A stretch of 64,000 bases of DNA from an uncultured Lachnospiraceae bacterium (GCA_946558465.1 CAMNTM010000017.1:1-64000), one strand, 5' to 3'. Shown: positions 24,903-34,815, counted from the first letter of the stretch. Notes: generated from the sequence alone by a model not told the origin. A program made the numbers and translations.

Positions 24903-25983
24903 CGCATTTATAAACATATCTATATTTCCATCCAGAACAGCCGTCACATTGCTGCTCTCCGTATTCGTTCTGTGGTCCTTTACCAGGGTATACGGCTGCA
25001 TAACATAGGAGCGAATCTGATTACCGAACCCGATTTCCTTCACCTCACCGCGGATGCCGGATACCTTTTCGGCCTGCTCCTGCTCCCTCATAAGACGGAG
25101 CTTTACCTTCAGCATCTGCATTGCCTTCTCTTTATTAAAATATTGGGAACGCTCATTCTGGCACTGCACAATGATTCCCGTCGGCAGATGTGTAATCCGG
25201 ATTGCTGAAGAGGTTTTATTTACATGCTGGCCTCCCGCTCCGCTTGCCCGATAAGTATCAATCTTAATCTCATCATCTGCTATCTCAATATCAATATCAT
25301 CCTCAATATCCGGTACTACATCGCAGGAAGCAAACGAAGTCTGCCGCTTTCCGGCAGAATTAAACGGAGAAATCCGCACAAGCCTGTGCACACCTTTTTC
25401 TGATTTCAGATAACCATAGGCATTCTCGCCGCTCACCTCAAATGTAACTGTCTTGATCCCTGTAATATCTCCATCCAGATAGTCCAAAACCTGTACGGAA
25501 AATCCTTTCCTCTCTGCCCAGCGGTTATACATACGATAAAGCATACCCGCCCAGTCACAGGATTCCGTCCCTCCTGCTCCCGCATGAAGTGTAACAATAG
25601 CACTGCAGGAATCGTATTCACCAGATAGAAGCGTCTGTATCCGCAGAGCTTCAAAAGCTGTCTCGAATTCCTTCAGCTCAGCTTCAATCTCCTCAATAAC
25701 AGATACATCCTCATCCTCGTAACCCATCTCAATCAAAAGCCCTATATCCTCATATCTTGTGTCCAGTGTATGCACAGTCTTCACAAGCTCCTGCTGCTGC
25801 TTAAGCTCCTTCATAATTTTCTGTGATTCTTCAGGGCTATCCCAGAATCCGGGCTCTTCTATCTTATGCTCAAGCTCTTCTATTCTTTTCTCTCTGCCTG
25901 CGAGGTCAAAGTGAATCCCTCATCTCGACAAGAGGTTCTTTGTATGCACTGAGAATACTTTTAAACTGATCTAATTCAACCAC
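24885..25983 (-). CDS. prfB: Peptide chain release factor 2, programmed +1 frameshift
   Basis: RF2 ends translation at UGA and UAA. The 5' reading frame starts at GTG (25983, after AGAGGTGA), runs 25 codons and meets CTT-TGA-C (25911-25905). A +1 slip at CTT continues into the 340-codon main frame as Leu-Asp-Leu-Ala-Gly-Arg, giving 365 residues, the normal RF2 length. The stop-recognition tripeptide SPF is in RISPFNSAGKRQTSF and the peptidyl-tRNA hydrolysis motif GGQ in RASGAGGQHVNK. This is the well-known autoregulatory frameshift. secA lies 46 nt upstream, so the two may be co-transcribed. Its C-terminus (AYLVGR) comes from a repeat element. Confidence 0.95.
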
Positions 25984-26029
25984 CTTTTCGTCACCTCTTT
26001 CTTTTTCTAAATCTATCTGCTTCCTCTAT

Positions 26030-28594
26030 CTACTTACGGCCGCAGCACTGCTTATATTTTTTTCCGCTTCCGCATGGACATGGATCATTCGGATATACCT
26101 TCTTCTCGGCACGCTTCTTCGGCGCACGTACAGCACTTTCGTCCTTATTGGTACCGGTCACCTTTGCCACCTGCTCACGCTCCACCTTCTGCTCAATTTT
26201 CACATGGAACAGTACACGGACCGTGTTTTCGGTAATTCCCCTTGTCATCTCTCCGAACATATCATAGCCCAGCATCTTATACTCAACCTTTGGATCACGG
26301 TTTCCATAGGCCTGAAGTCCGATTCCCTGGCGAAGCTGATCCATATCGTCAATATGGTCCATCCAACGGGCATCAATTACCTTAAGAAGAATGACCCGTT
26401 CAATCTCACGCAGATGCTCCGGCTCCGGAAATTCTGCCTCCTTCGCCTCATATGCCTTTGCCGCCCGTTCCTTTAACATATGCTTCAGTTCCTTCTGACT
26501 CATTCCCCTGATTTCTTCTGAAATCACCGGCTCCATCGGAATGACCGGAAAGATTGTTCTATTCAGAGACACAAGATCCCAGTCCTCAGAATCAGCATCC
26601 TGGGAGATCTCCGCGTCCACAACATTTTCTATATAATCACTTATCATATGAAAGATAGAATCCCGCATGTTCTCGCCATCCAGCACACGCCGCCGCTCTT
26701 CATAGATGATTTCCCTCTGCTCATTCATAACCTGGTCATAGTCCAGAAGATTTTTTCGGATTCCAAAATTGTTATTCTCAATTTTCTGCTGAGCCTTCTC
26801 TATAGCACTGGTCAGCATCTTATGCTCAATCTGCTCTCCTTCTTCCACACCAAGCGTCTCAAAAATACCCATCAGTCTTTCCGAACCAAAGAGACGCATC
26901 AAATCGTCCTCAAGCGAAATGTAGAATCTAGATTCTCCCGGATCCCCCTGCCGTCCGGAACGGCCGCGCAGCTGATTGTCTATACGCCTGGACTCGTGAC
27001 GCTCTGTACCGATGATCTTAAGCCCCCCTGCTGCCTTTGCTTCTTCATCAAGCTTAATATCCGTACCGCGTCCTGCCATGTTGGTGGCAATTGTAACTGC
27101 ATCATGCACTCCCGCCTGAGCAACAATCTCAGCCTCCATCTCATGGAATTTCGCATTTAAAACATTGTGCTTAATTCCGCGCTTTCTCAGCATCGTACTT
27201 ATCAGCTCGGAATTTTCAATTGTAATCGTCCCGACCAGTACCGGCTGATGTCTGCCATGTGCCTTCTCTATCTCATCACAGACAGCTTTGAATTTTTCCC
27301 GCTGTGTCTTATATACGACATCCTCCAGATCTTCACGGATAACCGGGACATTTGTCGGAATCTCTACAACATCCATCCCATAGATTTCACGAAATTCTTT
27401 CTCCTCCGTGAGTGCCGTACCTGTCATACCTGCCTTTTTAACAAATTTATTAAAAAGATTTTGGAACGTAATTGTTGCCAGTGTCTTGCTCTCTCTCTTT
27501 ACCTTTACACGTTCTTTCGCCTCAATCGCCTGATGCAGTCCGTCAGAATAACGGCGTCCCGGCATAATACGTCCGGTAAATTCATCAACAATCAGAACCT
27601 GCTCATCCTTTACTACATAATCCTGATCACGGAACATCAGATTATGTGCCCTCAGCGCAAGGATAATATTGTGCTGAATCTCCAGATTTTCCGGATCTGC
27701 AAGGTTTTCGATATGGAAAAATTTCTCCACCTTCCTGACTCCATCCTCTGTCAGGTTAATATTTCTTTCCTTTTCATTTACGATAAAATCCCCGCTCTCT
27801 TCAATGTCCTCGCCCATAATCGCATTCATCTTGGAGAACTCTCCGCTGGCCTCTCCCCGCTCCATTTGACGTGCAAGAATATCGCATGCCTCATAAAGCT
27901 TTGTAGACTTGCCGCTTTGTCCGGATATAATAAGCGGTGTACGCGCTTCGTCGATCAGTACAGAATCGACCTCATCGATGATGGCATATTTCAGCCCTCT
28001 CTGCACCAGCTGTTCCTTATAAATAACCATATTATCTCTTAAATAATCAAAACCAAGCTCATTGTTCGTCACATAAGTAATATCACAATTATACGCTGCA
28101 CGCCGCTCGTCGTTGTCCATACTATTCAGAACTACACCCACCGTCAGTCCCAAAAACTCATGAACCTGTCCCATCCACTCGGCATCACGCTTTGCCAGAT
28201 AATCATTTACTGTTACAATGTGCACACCCTCTCCGCTCAGAGCATTCAAATAGGCAGGAAGTGTGGACACCAGTGTTTTACCCTCGCCAGTCTTCATCTC
28301 CGCAATACGCCCCTGATGAAGAATAATACCGCCAATAAGCTGAACCCGGTAATGCTTCATGCCTAAAGTTCTGCTTGCCGCTTCCCGTACCACTGCATAA
28401 GCCTCTGGAAGGATATCATCTAACGTCTCTCCTTCTTTCAGACGCTCTCTGAATTCCCTTGTCTTGGCCTTAAGCTCGTCGTCAGAAAGCTCCTGCATAA
28501 CAGGTTCAAGACCTTCAATCGCATCGGCAATCGGATAGATCCTCTTTAATTCGTTCTGACTATGTGTTCCAAATATTTTCTGTATTAAACCCAT
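26030..28594 (-). CDS. secA: Preprotein translocase ATPase SecA
   Basis: An 854-residue motor that pushes secretory proteins through SecYEG. Seen in order: nucleotide-binding domain 1 with [10 protein letters not shown] and the DEAD-type [16 protein letters not shown], preprotein cross-linking domain, second NBD ([23 protein letters not shown]), helical scaffold, and a C-terminal zinc tail [13 protein letters not shown]. The ATG at 28594 gives the standard MGLIQKIFG start with AAGGAG upstream; in-frame upstream ATGs lack one. A good promoter (28636-28664) sits between it and hisA. Confidence 0.96.
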   Translation of the reverse strand: MGLIQKIFGTHSQNELKRIYPIADAIEGLEPVMQELSDDELKAKTREFRERLKEGETLDDILPEAYAVVREAASRTLGMKHYRVQLIGGIILHQGRIAEMKTGEGKTLVSTLPAYLNALSGEGVHIVTVNDYLAKRDAEWMGQVHEFLGLTVGVVLNSMDNDERRAAYNCDITYVTNNELGFDYLRDNMVIYKEQLVQRGLKYAIIDEVDSVLIDEARTPLIISGQSGKSTKLYEACDILARQMERGEASGEFSKMNAIMGEDIEESGDFIVNEKERNINLTEDGVRKVEKFFHIENLADPENLEIQHNIILALRAHNLMFRDQDYVVKDEQVLIVDEFTGRIMPGRRYSDGLHQAIEAKERVKVKRESKTLATITFQNLFNKFVKKAGMTGTALTEEKEFREIYGMDVVEIPTNVPVIREDLEDVVYKTQREKFKAVCDEIEKAHGRHQPVLVGTITIENSELISTMLRKRGIKHNVLNAKFHEMEAEIVAQAGVHDAVTIATNMAGRGTDIKLDEEAKAAGGLKIIGTERHESRRIDNQLRGRSGRQGDPGESRFYISLEDDLMRLFGSERLMGIFETLGVEEGEQIEHKMLTSAIEKAQQKIENNNFGIRKNLLDYDQVMNEQREIIYEERRRVLDGENMRDSIFHMISDYIENVVDAEISQDADSEDWDLVSLNRTIFPVIPMEPVISEEIRGMSQKELKHMLKERAAKAYEAKEAEFPEPEHLREIERVILLKVIDARWMDHIDDMDQLRQGIGLQAYGNRDPKVEYKMLGYDMFGEMTRGITENTVRVLFHVKIEQKVEREQVAKVTGTNKDESAVRAPKKRAEKKVYPNDPCPCGSGKKYKQCCGRK

Positions 28595-28635
28595 GTCGAT
28601 AAAATACTCCTTATCCGTAAATTTACTCATTTTCC

Positions 28636-28664
28636 ATTCTAGCACTATCAGGAAGGCAATTCAA
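28636..28664 (-). promoter_or_regulatory. Sigma-A promoter of secA
   Basis: On the minus strand TTGAAT (28659-28664) and TAGAAT (28636-28641) are separated by exactly 17 bp, 42 nt upstream of the secA start. Confidence 0.65.
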
Positions 28665-28702
28665 CCAGTTTATGTGCTGTTTTCAAAGTGTTTACCCTCT
28701 CT

Positions 28703-29473
28703 TCACACCATACACTTTATCTTATCATATGGAAGAGAACCGCCAAAAAGATCCAATGCACTTCCAATAGTAATATCAATACTCCCCCCGGTAACCTGAC
28801 GGAATCTCTCAATATCCTCAAGATTTCCGATTCCTCCGGCATAAGTAACAGGAAGCCCCTTAAAGCCTCCAAGAAGTGCTGCCAGACTTTCGTCGATTCC
28901 TGAAGCTTTTCCTTCTACATCCACCCCATGCACCAAGAATTCATCACAAAATTCTGACAGACTGCTCAGAACCTGATGTGTCAATCTTACTTCTGTAAAC
29001 CTCTGCCAGCGGTCAGTTACGACATAGTAGTCTTCTCCCCTTTTCCGGCAGCTTACGTCAAGTACAACATGCTCCCTTCCAACTGTCCTGCAAAGCTCCT
29101 TCAGATGCTCCCAGTGAATCTGTCCACCGCAGAATACATAGGAGGTAACAATCACATGACTCGCACCTGCGTTTAGATATTCTTCTGCGTTCTCAGCTGT
29201 AATTCCTCCGCCGATCTGAAGTCCTCCCGGATAAGCTGCAAGCGCCTGCAATGCCTGTTCCCTTGTCTGTCTGTAATATTCAGATGCGGGCGGATTCAAC
29301 AGAATTACGTGCCCCCCCTTTAACCCGTCTCTTTTATATATATCTGCAAAATAATCTGCCGGCCTGGCAGATGCAAAATTCTCTTCTGCAAGATTTCCTT
29401 CATCTGTAAGGCTTCCGCCCACAATTTGTTTGACCTTTCCGTTATGTATATCAATACATGGCCTGAAACGCAT
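28703..29473 (-). CDS. hisA: Eukaryotic-type HisA (ProFAR isomerase)
   Basis: A 256-residue TIM-barrel enzyme for the fourth step-class isomerisation of histidine synthesis (ProFAR to PRFAR). The start FRPCIDIHNGKVKQIVGG and the segment GGLQIGGGITAENAEEYLNA resemble yeast His6 more than the typical ~240-residue bacterial HisA, which starts with a shorter DLKxGKxVR motif. Phosphate-binding loops GGGIT and AGGIGNLEDI are present. The ATG at 29473 follows GGAGG by 5 nt; an ATG at 29539 is less likely. No other his gene is in the window, so it is an orphan. Family level confidence is high; the eukaryotic-type assignment rests on recollection of the motif. Confidence 0.85.
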   Translation of the reverse strand: MRFRPCIDIHNGKVKQIVGGSLTDEGNLAEENFASARPADYFADIYKRDGLKGGHVILLNPPASEYYRQTREQALQALAAYPGGLQIGGGITAENAEEYLNAGASHVIVTSYVFCGGQIHWEHLKELCRTVGREHVVLDVSCRKRGEDYYVVTDRWQRFTEVRLTHQVLSSLSEFCDEFLVHGVDVEGKASGIDESLAALLGGFKGLPVTYAGGIGNLEDIERFRQVTGGSIDITIGSALDLFGGSLPYDKIKCMV

Positions 29474-29606
29474 AACTGCCTCCTTTTTTTCATTCCTTAT
29501 ATAACGGCCATTATAACATATAAAGGTCCCCTTTTCCATAACTCACAGCACTGTATTGTAAAAGCTGTGTTTGTTATAGAAGGAGGACCCTCTGAAGCTA
29601 TTTTAT

Positions 29607-29963
29607 TTATCTGTTATTCGTTTCGTTATTATCCTTTGTGTTGTTTCCGTCCAGGTCATCTCCGATATCCTCTACTCCGTCCTTCACATCGTCGCCGATT
29701 TCGTCCATAACCCCTTCTCCATCACCGGTTCCAGTCCCGTCTGTCGCTCCGTTTGTCTTGTCGTTATTTGTGGTACTGTCTGTGGTGTCATTTTTTCCAT
29801 TGTTATTGTCTGTACTATTCTTGTCTTTGCTGTCGTTATCATCCGCTGCTCCATCCTGTACAGCTGCATTGTCATCTGCATTATTGTCTCTTCCACAGGC
29901 AGTAACTCCCATTATGACTCCTGCACACATAAACACCATTAATAATTTCTTCCACTGTTTCAT
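29607..29963 (-). CDS. Small Asp/Asn/Thr-rich lipoprotein
   Basis: A 118-residue exported lipoprotein. Residues 1-23 form a signal ending in a lipobox-like GVTAC; the Cys is lipidated. The mature part is almost entirely Asp, Asn, Thr, Gly and Lys with no hydrophobic core, followed by a short amphipathic region (DEIGDDVKDGVEDIGDDLDG). It is likely disordered and possibly binds cations through its acidic residues. The ATG at 29963 follows GGGAG; an upstream ATG at 29981 is less likely. No function is proposed. Confidence 0.75.
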   Translation of the reverse strand: MKQWKKLLMVFMCAGVIMGVTACGRDNNADDNAAVQDGAADDNDSKDKNSTDNNNGKNDTTDSTTNNDKTNGATDGTGTGDGEGVMDEIGDDVKDGVEDIGDDLDGNNTKDNNETNNR

Positions 29964-30088
29964 GTTACATCTCCCTTTCATGTATATTTATCTATCAATC
30001 AAGTACAGCCGCTGCTTACTTGCTGTTAGTAATATTTGCAAAAGTCGAAAATATATACCTGAACAAGGGATGGAAGATTTTGTTATTT

Positions 30089-32041
30089 TTATTCCTTCTC
30101 TGCAATACGGCCGCTCCGATAAGCCTCCAAAAGCATCTTTAAATCCTCAATCTGCTCTCTCATATCCTTTCCCGCATCTGTATCGCCTACCAGCTTTCTC
30201 TCTGCCGCCCTTTTAACCACAACACTTTCCGAATGTATATCACTTTCTCTCTCAATCGCTGATTCCGTAGATTCAAAAGGTTCATGCGCCGCCAGAATAA
30301 GTCCGTGAGAATTATAGATTAAGGTATACCCGGCAATTCCCGTCTCCTTCTGATATGCTCTGGAAAAACCACCGTCAATTACAAGCACCTTGCCGTCGCA
30401 TTTGACTGGATTTTCTCCGTTTTTAGACTTTACCGGAACATGACCGTTGATGATATGCGAACCCTTTGGCTCCAATCCAAACTCTTTTAGAATATTGTCT
30501 ATAACCTTTTCCTCCTCAAGCAACGTGTAATATGGGTTTTTCTTCTCCTTATGTGTAGACTTCTCCGCCAGAAAATACCGCTCAAAGGTAGCCATCTTGT
30601 CCTTTCCAAACAGCGGAGAATTCTCATTCAGCCAGATATACCACATAATATCCTTTCCCCGTTCCCTTTCCTTTAAGTCAAGGGCATAAAATCCTTTGCG
30701 TACATAGCTCTCCAGCACTTCATAAAGACTTTTCCCCTTATAGGAATGTCCAAACACACGCACAGTTTTCAAGCCGCCCTCCTCCTTCAAAGGCACACAT
30801 CCATGATACAAGAGATTGTGATTATATACCTTATATAATCCGCCCTTATTAAGCAGAAAACGCATATGCTCCTGAAGCTTTTCACAATTTTCAAACGCTT
30901 TCGTAAGCCGCTCCATTACATCTTCCTCAGCCGCTGTCAGAGCATACGGCCTCTTAGGGTCAATAGTAGGAAAGTTTTTATCTAAAAGCTCATATGTATT
31001 TCCGTCAATTTCTATTGTACCCTTTTCATAATCAATTCTATGCAGAAGGTTTCTGTTATCCATCTTAAATCCAGGATTTTTCTTAATAGTCTGCCCTTCT
31101 ACCTTAAACTGTATGATTGAAATTGCTTTATGCATCTTGGTATCCAGCAGCATCTCGCTTTTCCCGTAATTCGGTTCGCCCTTCAGCTGAAAGCATTCAC
31201 AGGGATCGTTTCGGTAGGTATCCATCGCAAAGGTAGCCAAAGGAAGAAGATTGATTCCATAACCATCCTCCAAAATATCCAGATTGCCGTATCTTGCACA
31301 GATTCGAATGACATTCGCAATGCAGCCCCTATGCCCTGCCGCGGCTCCCATCCAAAGGACATCATGATTTCCCCACTGAATGTCTACCGAATGATATTTC
31401 ATCAGCTTATCCATAATAATATGCGGGCCCGGTCCCCTGTCATAGATATCTCCCACGATATGCAGATGATCCACAGTAAGTCTCTGAATCAATTCACTGA
31501 GCGCTGTAATAAATACCTCTGCCCGCCTGATACGAATAATCGTATTCACAATTGCATTATAATAAGATTCCTTATCGGACACCTCTGCCTTTTCAGTAAT
31601 TAATTCCTCGATGACATAAGCAAATTCCGCCGGAAGTGCCTTTCTTACCTTTGAACGTGTATATTTACTGGCAGCACACTTACATACCTCAATCAGCCGA
31701 TAAAGGGTAATCTTATACCAGTCCTCCATGTTATCTTCTGTCTTTTTAATCCGCTCCATCTTTTCCCTCGGATAATAAATAAGAGTAGCAAGCGCCTGTT
31801 TGTCCCTGCTGCTCATAGTATTCCCAAAAACATCGTCAATTTTTCGACGAACTGACCCCGAACCATTTTTAAGTACATGGGAAAATGCTTCATATTCCCC
31901 ATGAATATCTGTAAGAAAATGCTCTGTACCTTTTGGAAGATTCAAGATCGACTGAAGATTAATAATTTCAGTAGATGCCTTTGCGATAGTTGGATAAAGC
32001 TGCGAAAGCCTTTCTAGATAACGAACTTCTAACTCTTTCAT
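30089..32041 (-). CDS. fbp: Class III fructose-1,6-bisphosphatase
   Basis: A 650-residue gluconeogenic enzyme of the Firmicutes-specific class III type, belonging to the metallophosphoesterase family. Metal-binding motifs are seen: LHIVGDIYDRGPGPHIIMD, WGNHDVLWMGAAAGH, and the later IINGHVPVKSKNGENP. The length fits the family (about 640-670). It stands alone, 92 nt after dapB across a palindrome flanked by direct repeats, and 125 nt before the lipoprotein gene. Confidence 0.95.
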   Translation of the reverse strand: MKELEVRYLERLSQLYPTIAKASTEIINLQSILNLPKGTEHFLTDIHGEYEAFSHVLKNGSGSVRRKIDDVFGNTMSSRDKQALATLIYYPREKMERIKKTEDNMEDWYKITLYRLIEVCKCAASKYTRSKVRKALPAEFAYVIEELITEKAEVSDKESYYNAIVNTIIRIRRAEVFITALSELIQRLTVDHLHIVGDIYDRGPGPHIIMDKLMKYHSVDIQWGNHDVLWMGAAAGHRGCIANVIRICARYGNLDILEDGYGINLLPLATFAMDTYRNDPCECFQLKGEPNYGKSEMLLDTKMHKAISIIQFKVEGQTIKKNPGFKMDNRNLLHRIDYEKGTIEIDGNTYELLDKNFPTIDPKRPYALTAAEEDVMERLTKAFENCEKLQEHMRFLLNKGGLYKVYNHNLLYHGCVPLKEEGGLKTVRVFGHSYKGKSLYEVLESYVRKGFYALDLKERERGKDIMWYIWLNENSPLFGKDKMATFERYFLAEKSTHKEKKNPYYTLLEEEKVIDNILKEFGLEPKGSHIINGHVPVKSKNGENPVKCDGKVLVIDGGFSRAYQKETGIAGYTLIYNSHGLILAAHEPFESTESAIERESDIHSESVVVKRAAERKLVGDTDAGKDMREQIEDLKMLLEAYRSGRIAEKE

Positions 32042-32050
32042 AATTTCCTC

Positions 32051-32113
32051 CTCTTACGTACTATTTCGGCGCTCCCGCACGCCCAGGACGGAGCGGGAGC
32101 GCTTCTCTTACGT
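32051..32113. repeat. GC-rich palindrome flanked by 9-bp direct repeats
   Basis: CTCTTACGT occurs at 32051-32059 and 32105-32113. Between them lie the arms GCGCTCCCGC and GCGGGAGCGC around a 13-nt loop. No T-run follows on the minus strand, so it does not look like a standard terminator. Flanking repeats resemble a target duplication of a small element, but 9-bp repeats can arise by chance. Confidence 0.5.
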
Positions 32114-32133
32114 TCTCCCGTCCTCCGGCCTCT

Positions 32134-32892
32134 CTATAATTTTATGATGTCGGACATGTCGTAGAGGCCGGCCGGCTTGCCTGCCAGAAATTTTGCAGCT
32201 TCTACAGCTCCCTTTCCGAATACTGCTTTCGTATATGCAGTATGCTTAAATTCGATTACTTCATCCGGGCCGGCGTAGATCACCTCATGCCCGCCTACAA
32301 TCGTTCCTCCGCGTACGGCCGATATTCCAATTTCCTTTTTATCTCTTTTTTGTCTTACCTGGCTTCTGTCATATACATATGTATAGGCATTTCCCATAGA
32401 TTCATTGATGGAATCTGCCAGCGCAAGGGCTGTTCCGCTGGGGGCATCTATCTTCTGATTGTGATGCCTTTCTACCAGCTCAATATCAAATCCGGCCGGT
32501 GCAAGTATCTTTGATGCCTCCTTTAAAAGCTTCATCAGAAGATTAATTCCAAGAGACATATTTGCCGACCTGAGAACCGCTGTTTTTTCAGACGCCTTTT
32601 CTACTTTCAAAAGCTGCTCCTCAGACAGTCCGGTTGTACATAATACTACCGGCACTCTTTTTTCTTTGCAGTATTCTAAAAGCTTGTCCGCTGCTTTTGC
32701 ATTCGAAAAATCTATAACCACATCTGCTTCTACATCACAGCTTTCAATATCTTCAAAAACAGGATATGAATTAGAAATACCCATATAAGTATCCACACCC
32801 GCCACAATTTCAATGTTTTCATCTGTCTTCACAAGACCGGTAATCACCTGGCCCATCTTCCCGTTACAGCCATGCATAATCGCTCGTATCAT
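32134..32892 (-). CDS. dapB: 4-hydroxy-tetrahydrodipicolinate reductase
   Basis: A 252-residue enzyme reducing HTPA to tetrahydrodipicolinate in lysine and cell-wall synthesis. The N-terminal Rossmann motif is IMHGCNGKMGQVI. The catalytic signature ELVERHHNQKIDAPSGTAL is intact, with VVIDFSNAKA before it. The length is normal. It is downstream of dapA but separated from it by a strong terminator hairpin, so it may depend on read-through or an unrecognised promoter. Confidence 0.96.
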   Translation of the reverse strand: MIRAIMHGCNGKMGQVITGLVKTDENIEIVAGVDTYMGISNSYPVFEDIESCDVEADVVIDFSNAKAADKLLEYCKEKRVPVVLCTTGLSEEQLLKVEKASEKTAVLRSANMSLGINLLMKLLKEASKILAPAGFDIELVERHHNQKIDAPSGTALALADSINESMGNAYTYVYDRSQVRQKRDKKEIGISAVRGGTIVGGHEVIYAGPDEVIEFKHTAYTKAVFGKGAVEAAKFLAGKPAGLYDMSDIIKL

Positions 32893-32971
32893 TATCTTTT
32901 TCTCCTCCTTTTTTACGCATTTTTTAAATCCGCCGCTGACTTTTTATTCTATAATACAGCAAACTTTTCTA

Positions 32972-33027
32972 TGGAAATAAAAGAGTACCAGGCCCGTCAG
33001 CTGTCCTTTGGCTCCTGATACCCTTTT
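32972..33027. terminator. Terminator between dapA and dapB
   Basis: A 17-bp imperfect stem (32979-32995 with 33010-33027) and a 14-nt loop lies in the 152-nt gap. On the minus strand it is followed by TTTTATTT, giving a good rho-independent terminator for dapA. The other strand also has an A/T-rich flank. No riboswitch-like structure was recognised around it. Confidence 0.75.
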
Positions 33028-33044
33028 ATATTTCTGTCTATAAT

Positions 33045-33935
33045 CTATGCTAATTTAATCCCGAATTCCTTCATCGCATGAGCAAGCGAATCCTCATGCT
33101 CAGGTGTCAGCTCTGTAAGCGGCATCCGAAGCGGTCCGCAGTCCATACCCATAAGCTTCATTGCCTTCTTGACAGGAATCGGGTTAACTTCACAGAAAAG
33201 CTGCTCGATTAACGGAATTGCCTTCAGCTGAAGAGCAGTACTTCCTGCTATATCTCCTGCAAAAAATTTCTCACAAATATCATGAGTCTCTCTCGGCGCC
33301 ACATTAGACAGCACGGAGATCACTCCCTTCGCTCCCAAAGAGAGCAGCGGAACAATCTGATCGTCATTTCCTGAATAAAGATCCGCTTTTCCATCTGTCA
33401 GTGACATAATCTTTGCCACCTGCGAGATGTTTCCTGAGGCTTCCTTTACTCCTACAATATTCTCAACATCTTTAATCAGCGCTGCTGCCGTCGCCGGCTC
33501 TATATTGCATCCTGTTCTGCTTGCAACACTATACATGATGATCGGTACCTTTACTTCCTTTGCAACTGCCTTATAATGAGCAGCCAGTCCTGCCTGCGTT
33601 GCTTTATTATAATACGGAGTTACCAGCAGCAGTCCATCCGCCCCATGCTCAGACGCCTCCCGGGACATCTCAACAGCAGTTCTTGTACAGTTGGAACCTG
33701 TGCCTGCAATAACCGGAATCCTCCCCTTTACTCTGTCAATTGCAAATTTTACACAATCCATATGCTCTTCTTCTGTCATCGTAGCGGATTCCCCGGTCGT
33801 ACCGCATATAATAATACTATCCGTCCCGTTCTCACAATGATAGTCAATCAATTCGTCCAGTTTATCGTAATTAATACTTTCATCTTCATTAAAAGGTGTG
33901 ACAATTGCCACGCCGGCTCCTGTAAAAACAGCCAT
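33045..33935 (-). CDS. dapA: 4-hydroxy-tetrahydrodipicolinate synthase
   Basis: A 296-residue aldolase-type TIM barrel that condenses pyruvate with aspartate semialdehyde, opening the lysine branch. The Schiff-base Lys is in GVKEASGN; the catalytic Tyr is in LVTPYYNKATQAG; the Thr pair is in GTTGESATM. The ATG at 33935 (MAVFTGAGVAIV) follows AGGAGG; upstream in-frame starts up to 33980 give an unusual extension. A near-consensus promoter sits at 33971-33999. Confidence 0.96.
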   Translation of the reverse strand: MAVFTGAGVAIVTPFNEDESINYDKLDELIDYHCENGTDSIIICGTTGESATMTEEEHMDCVKFAIDRVKGRIPVIAGTGSNCTRTAVEMSREASEHGADGLLLVTPYYNKATQAGLAAHYKAVAKEVKVPIIMYSVASRTGCNIEPATAAALIKDVENIVGVKEASGNISQVAKIMSLTDGKADLYSGNDDQIVPLLSLGAKGVISVLSNVAPRETHDICEKFFAGDIAGSTALQLKAIPLIEQLFCEVNPIPVKKAMKLMGMDCGPLRMPLTELTPEHEDSLAHAMKEFGIKLA

Positions 33936-33970
33936 AATCATCCTCCTGACCTTCATTTTCGTTATTAAAA

Positions 33971-33999
33971 ATTCTAACATTAATAAGATGTGATGTCAA
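33971..33999 (-). promoter_or_regulatory. Sigma-A promoter of dapA
   Basis: On the minus strand consensus TTGACA (33994-33999) and TAGAAT (33971-33976) are 17 bp apart, 36 nt upstream of the dapA start. Confidence 0.75.
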
Positions 34000-34029
34000 T
34001 GAAAGTCTGGTACTGCGTGTTTTGATTTT

Positions 34030-34659
34030 TTACCCCTCCAGACACTCTAGTTTACTTACAGAAACCTCATATGCTGTTCTCTCCTGAGTCTCCGTTTCCG
34101 TCAGCTTTTTAATATAAGTCCTGCTCTGAATTCTTCCGAATATCTGTACATGCTCCCCTACCTCAAATGCAGACGCAAATCTCGCATTTCTTCCCCAGCA
34201 GATGCATGGTATGTAGTCTGATTTCCCGTAAGGCCTGTTCACCGCCAGCAGAAGATCGGCAATCTCTCTTCCCAGCGGCGTTTTCCGATATACAGGAAGC
34301 TTACAGATGTAACCATCTAAAAAGATATTATTTGTTTTTGCCCCGTCAAGCTCCTCCTCTATAAATGACACTTCTCTTGCGAATACAGATAACACCAGCC
34401 GGTTCTTTTGTTCGTCGTGTCTGTTATAGGAACGGAACTGCCCGCTTACCATGATAAATTCGCCTGTATAATCCTGCGATACATCGATCAGACGCTCTGA
34501 TATCATAAGCGGAATCTTGTCCTCCGAGTTGCTTAAGCGCTTCACCTTCACCTCTACCATGTAGAATCCTTCTCCGAACACCTCATGGCTGAAGGAAAAA
34601 CCGGAAGCTACTTCTCCCATAATGGTTACCTGGTTGTTTTCAATGATCTTATCTGACAT
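34030..34659 (-). CDS. Single-stranded DNA-binding protein paralogue with two OB folds
   Basis: A 209-residue protein that seems to carry two SSB-like OB folds: residues about 8-100 (QVTIMGEVASGFSFSHEVFG) and about 112-205 (NIFLDGYICKLPVYRKTPLG, then DYIPCICWGRNARFASAF). It lacks the acidic C-terminal tail of canonical Ssb that recruits repair partners. Proteins like this are annotated as SSB in Lachnospiraceae beside a separate true ssb, but their role is unknown. It begins after GGGAG and is divergent from typA. Confidence 0.8.
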   Translation of the reverse strand: MSDKIIENNQVTIMGEVASGFSFSHEVFGEGFYMVEVKVKRLSNSEDKIPLMISERLIDVSQDYTGEFIMVSGQFRSYNRHDEQKNRLVLSVFAREVSFIEEELDGAKTNNIFLDGYICKLPVYRKTPLGREIADLLLAVNRPYGKSDYIPCICWGRNARFASAFEVGEHVQIFGRIQSRTYIKKLTETETQERTAYEVSVSKLECLEG

Positions 34660-34752
34660 AATTTTACATTCTCCCTTCCTCTGAATCGTATTTCATGGTC
34701 ATTAATTAGTCTATGAAGCAGATATCTATTTTAGAACAAGATTTTTCATCTC

Positions 34753-34780
34753 TTGTAAAATCTGCGAAATGTGGTAAACT
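34753..34780 (+). promoter_or_regulatory. Promoter of typA
   Basis: TTGTAA (34753-34758) and an extended -10 TGG TAAACT (hexamer 34775-34780) are 16 bp apart, 35 nt upstream of the typA start. Confidence 0.5.
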
Positions 34781-34815
34781 AGGACGTGAATCTTAAAAAG
34801 AAAAGGAAGATGTGC

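Noticed and set aside
24438-25208. 256-codon plus-strand ORF across hom and prfB
   Set aside because: It is antisense to two conserved genes and to the repeat element. It remains open because the complementary codon use allows it.
27167-28042. 291-codon plus-strand ORF inside secA
   Set aside because: It lies fully opposite a highly conserved secA; its composition is that of a shadow frame.
32893-33044. Lysine riboswitch or T-box between dapA and dapB
   Set aside because: The gap is explained by a long terminator hairpin; no lysine-box or T-box core motif was recognised.
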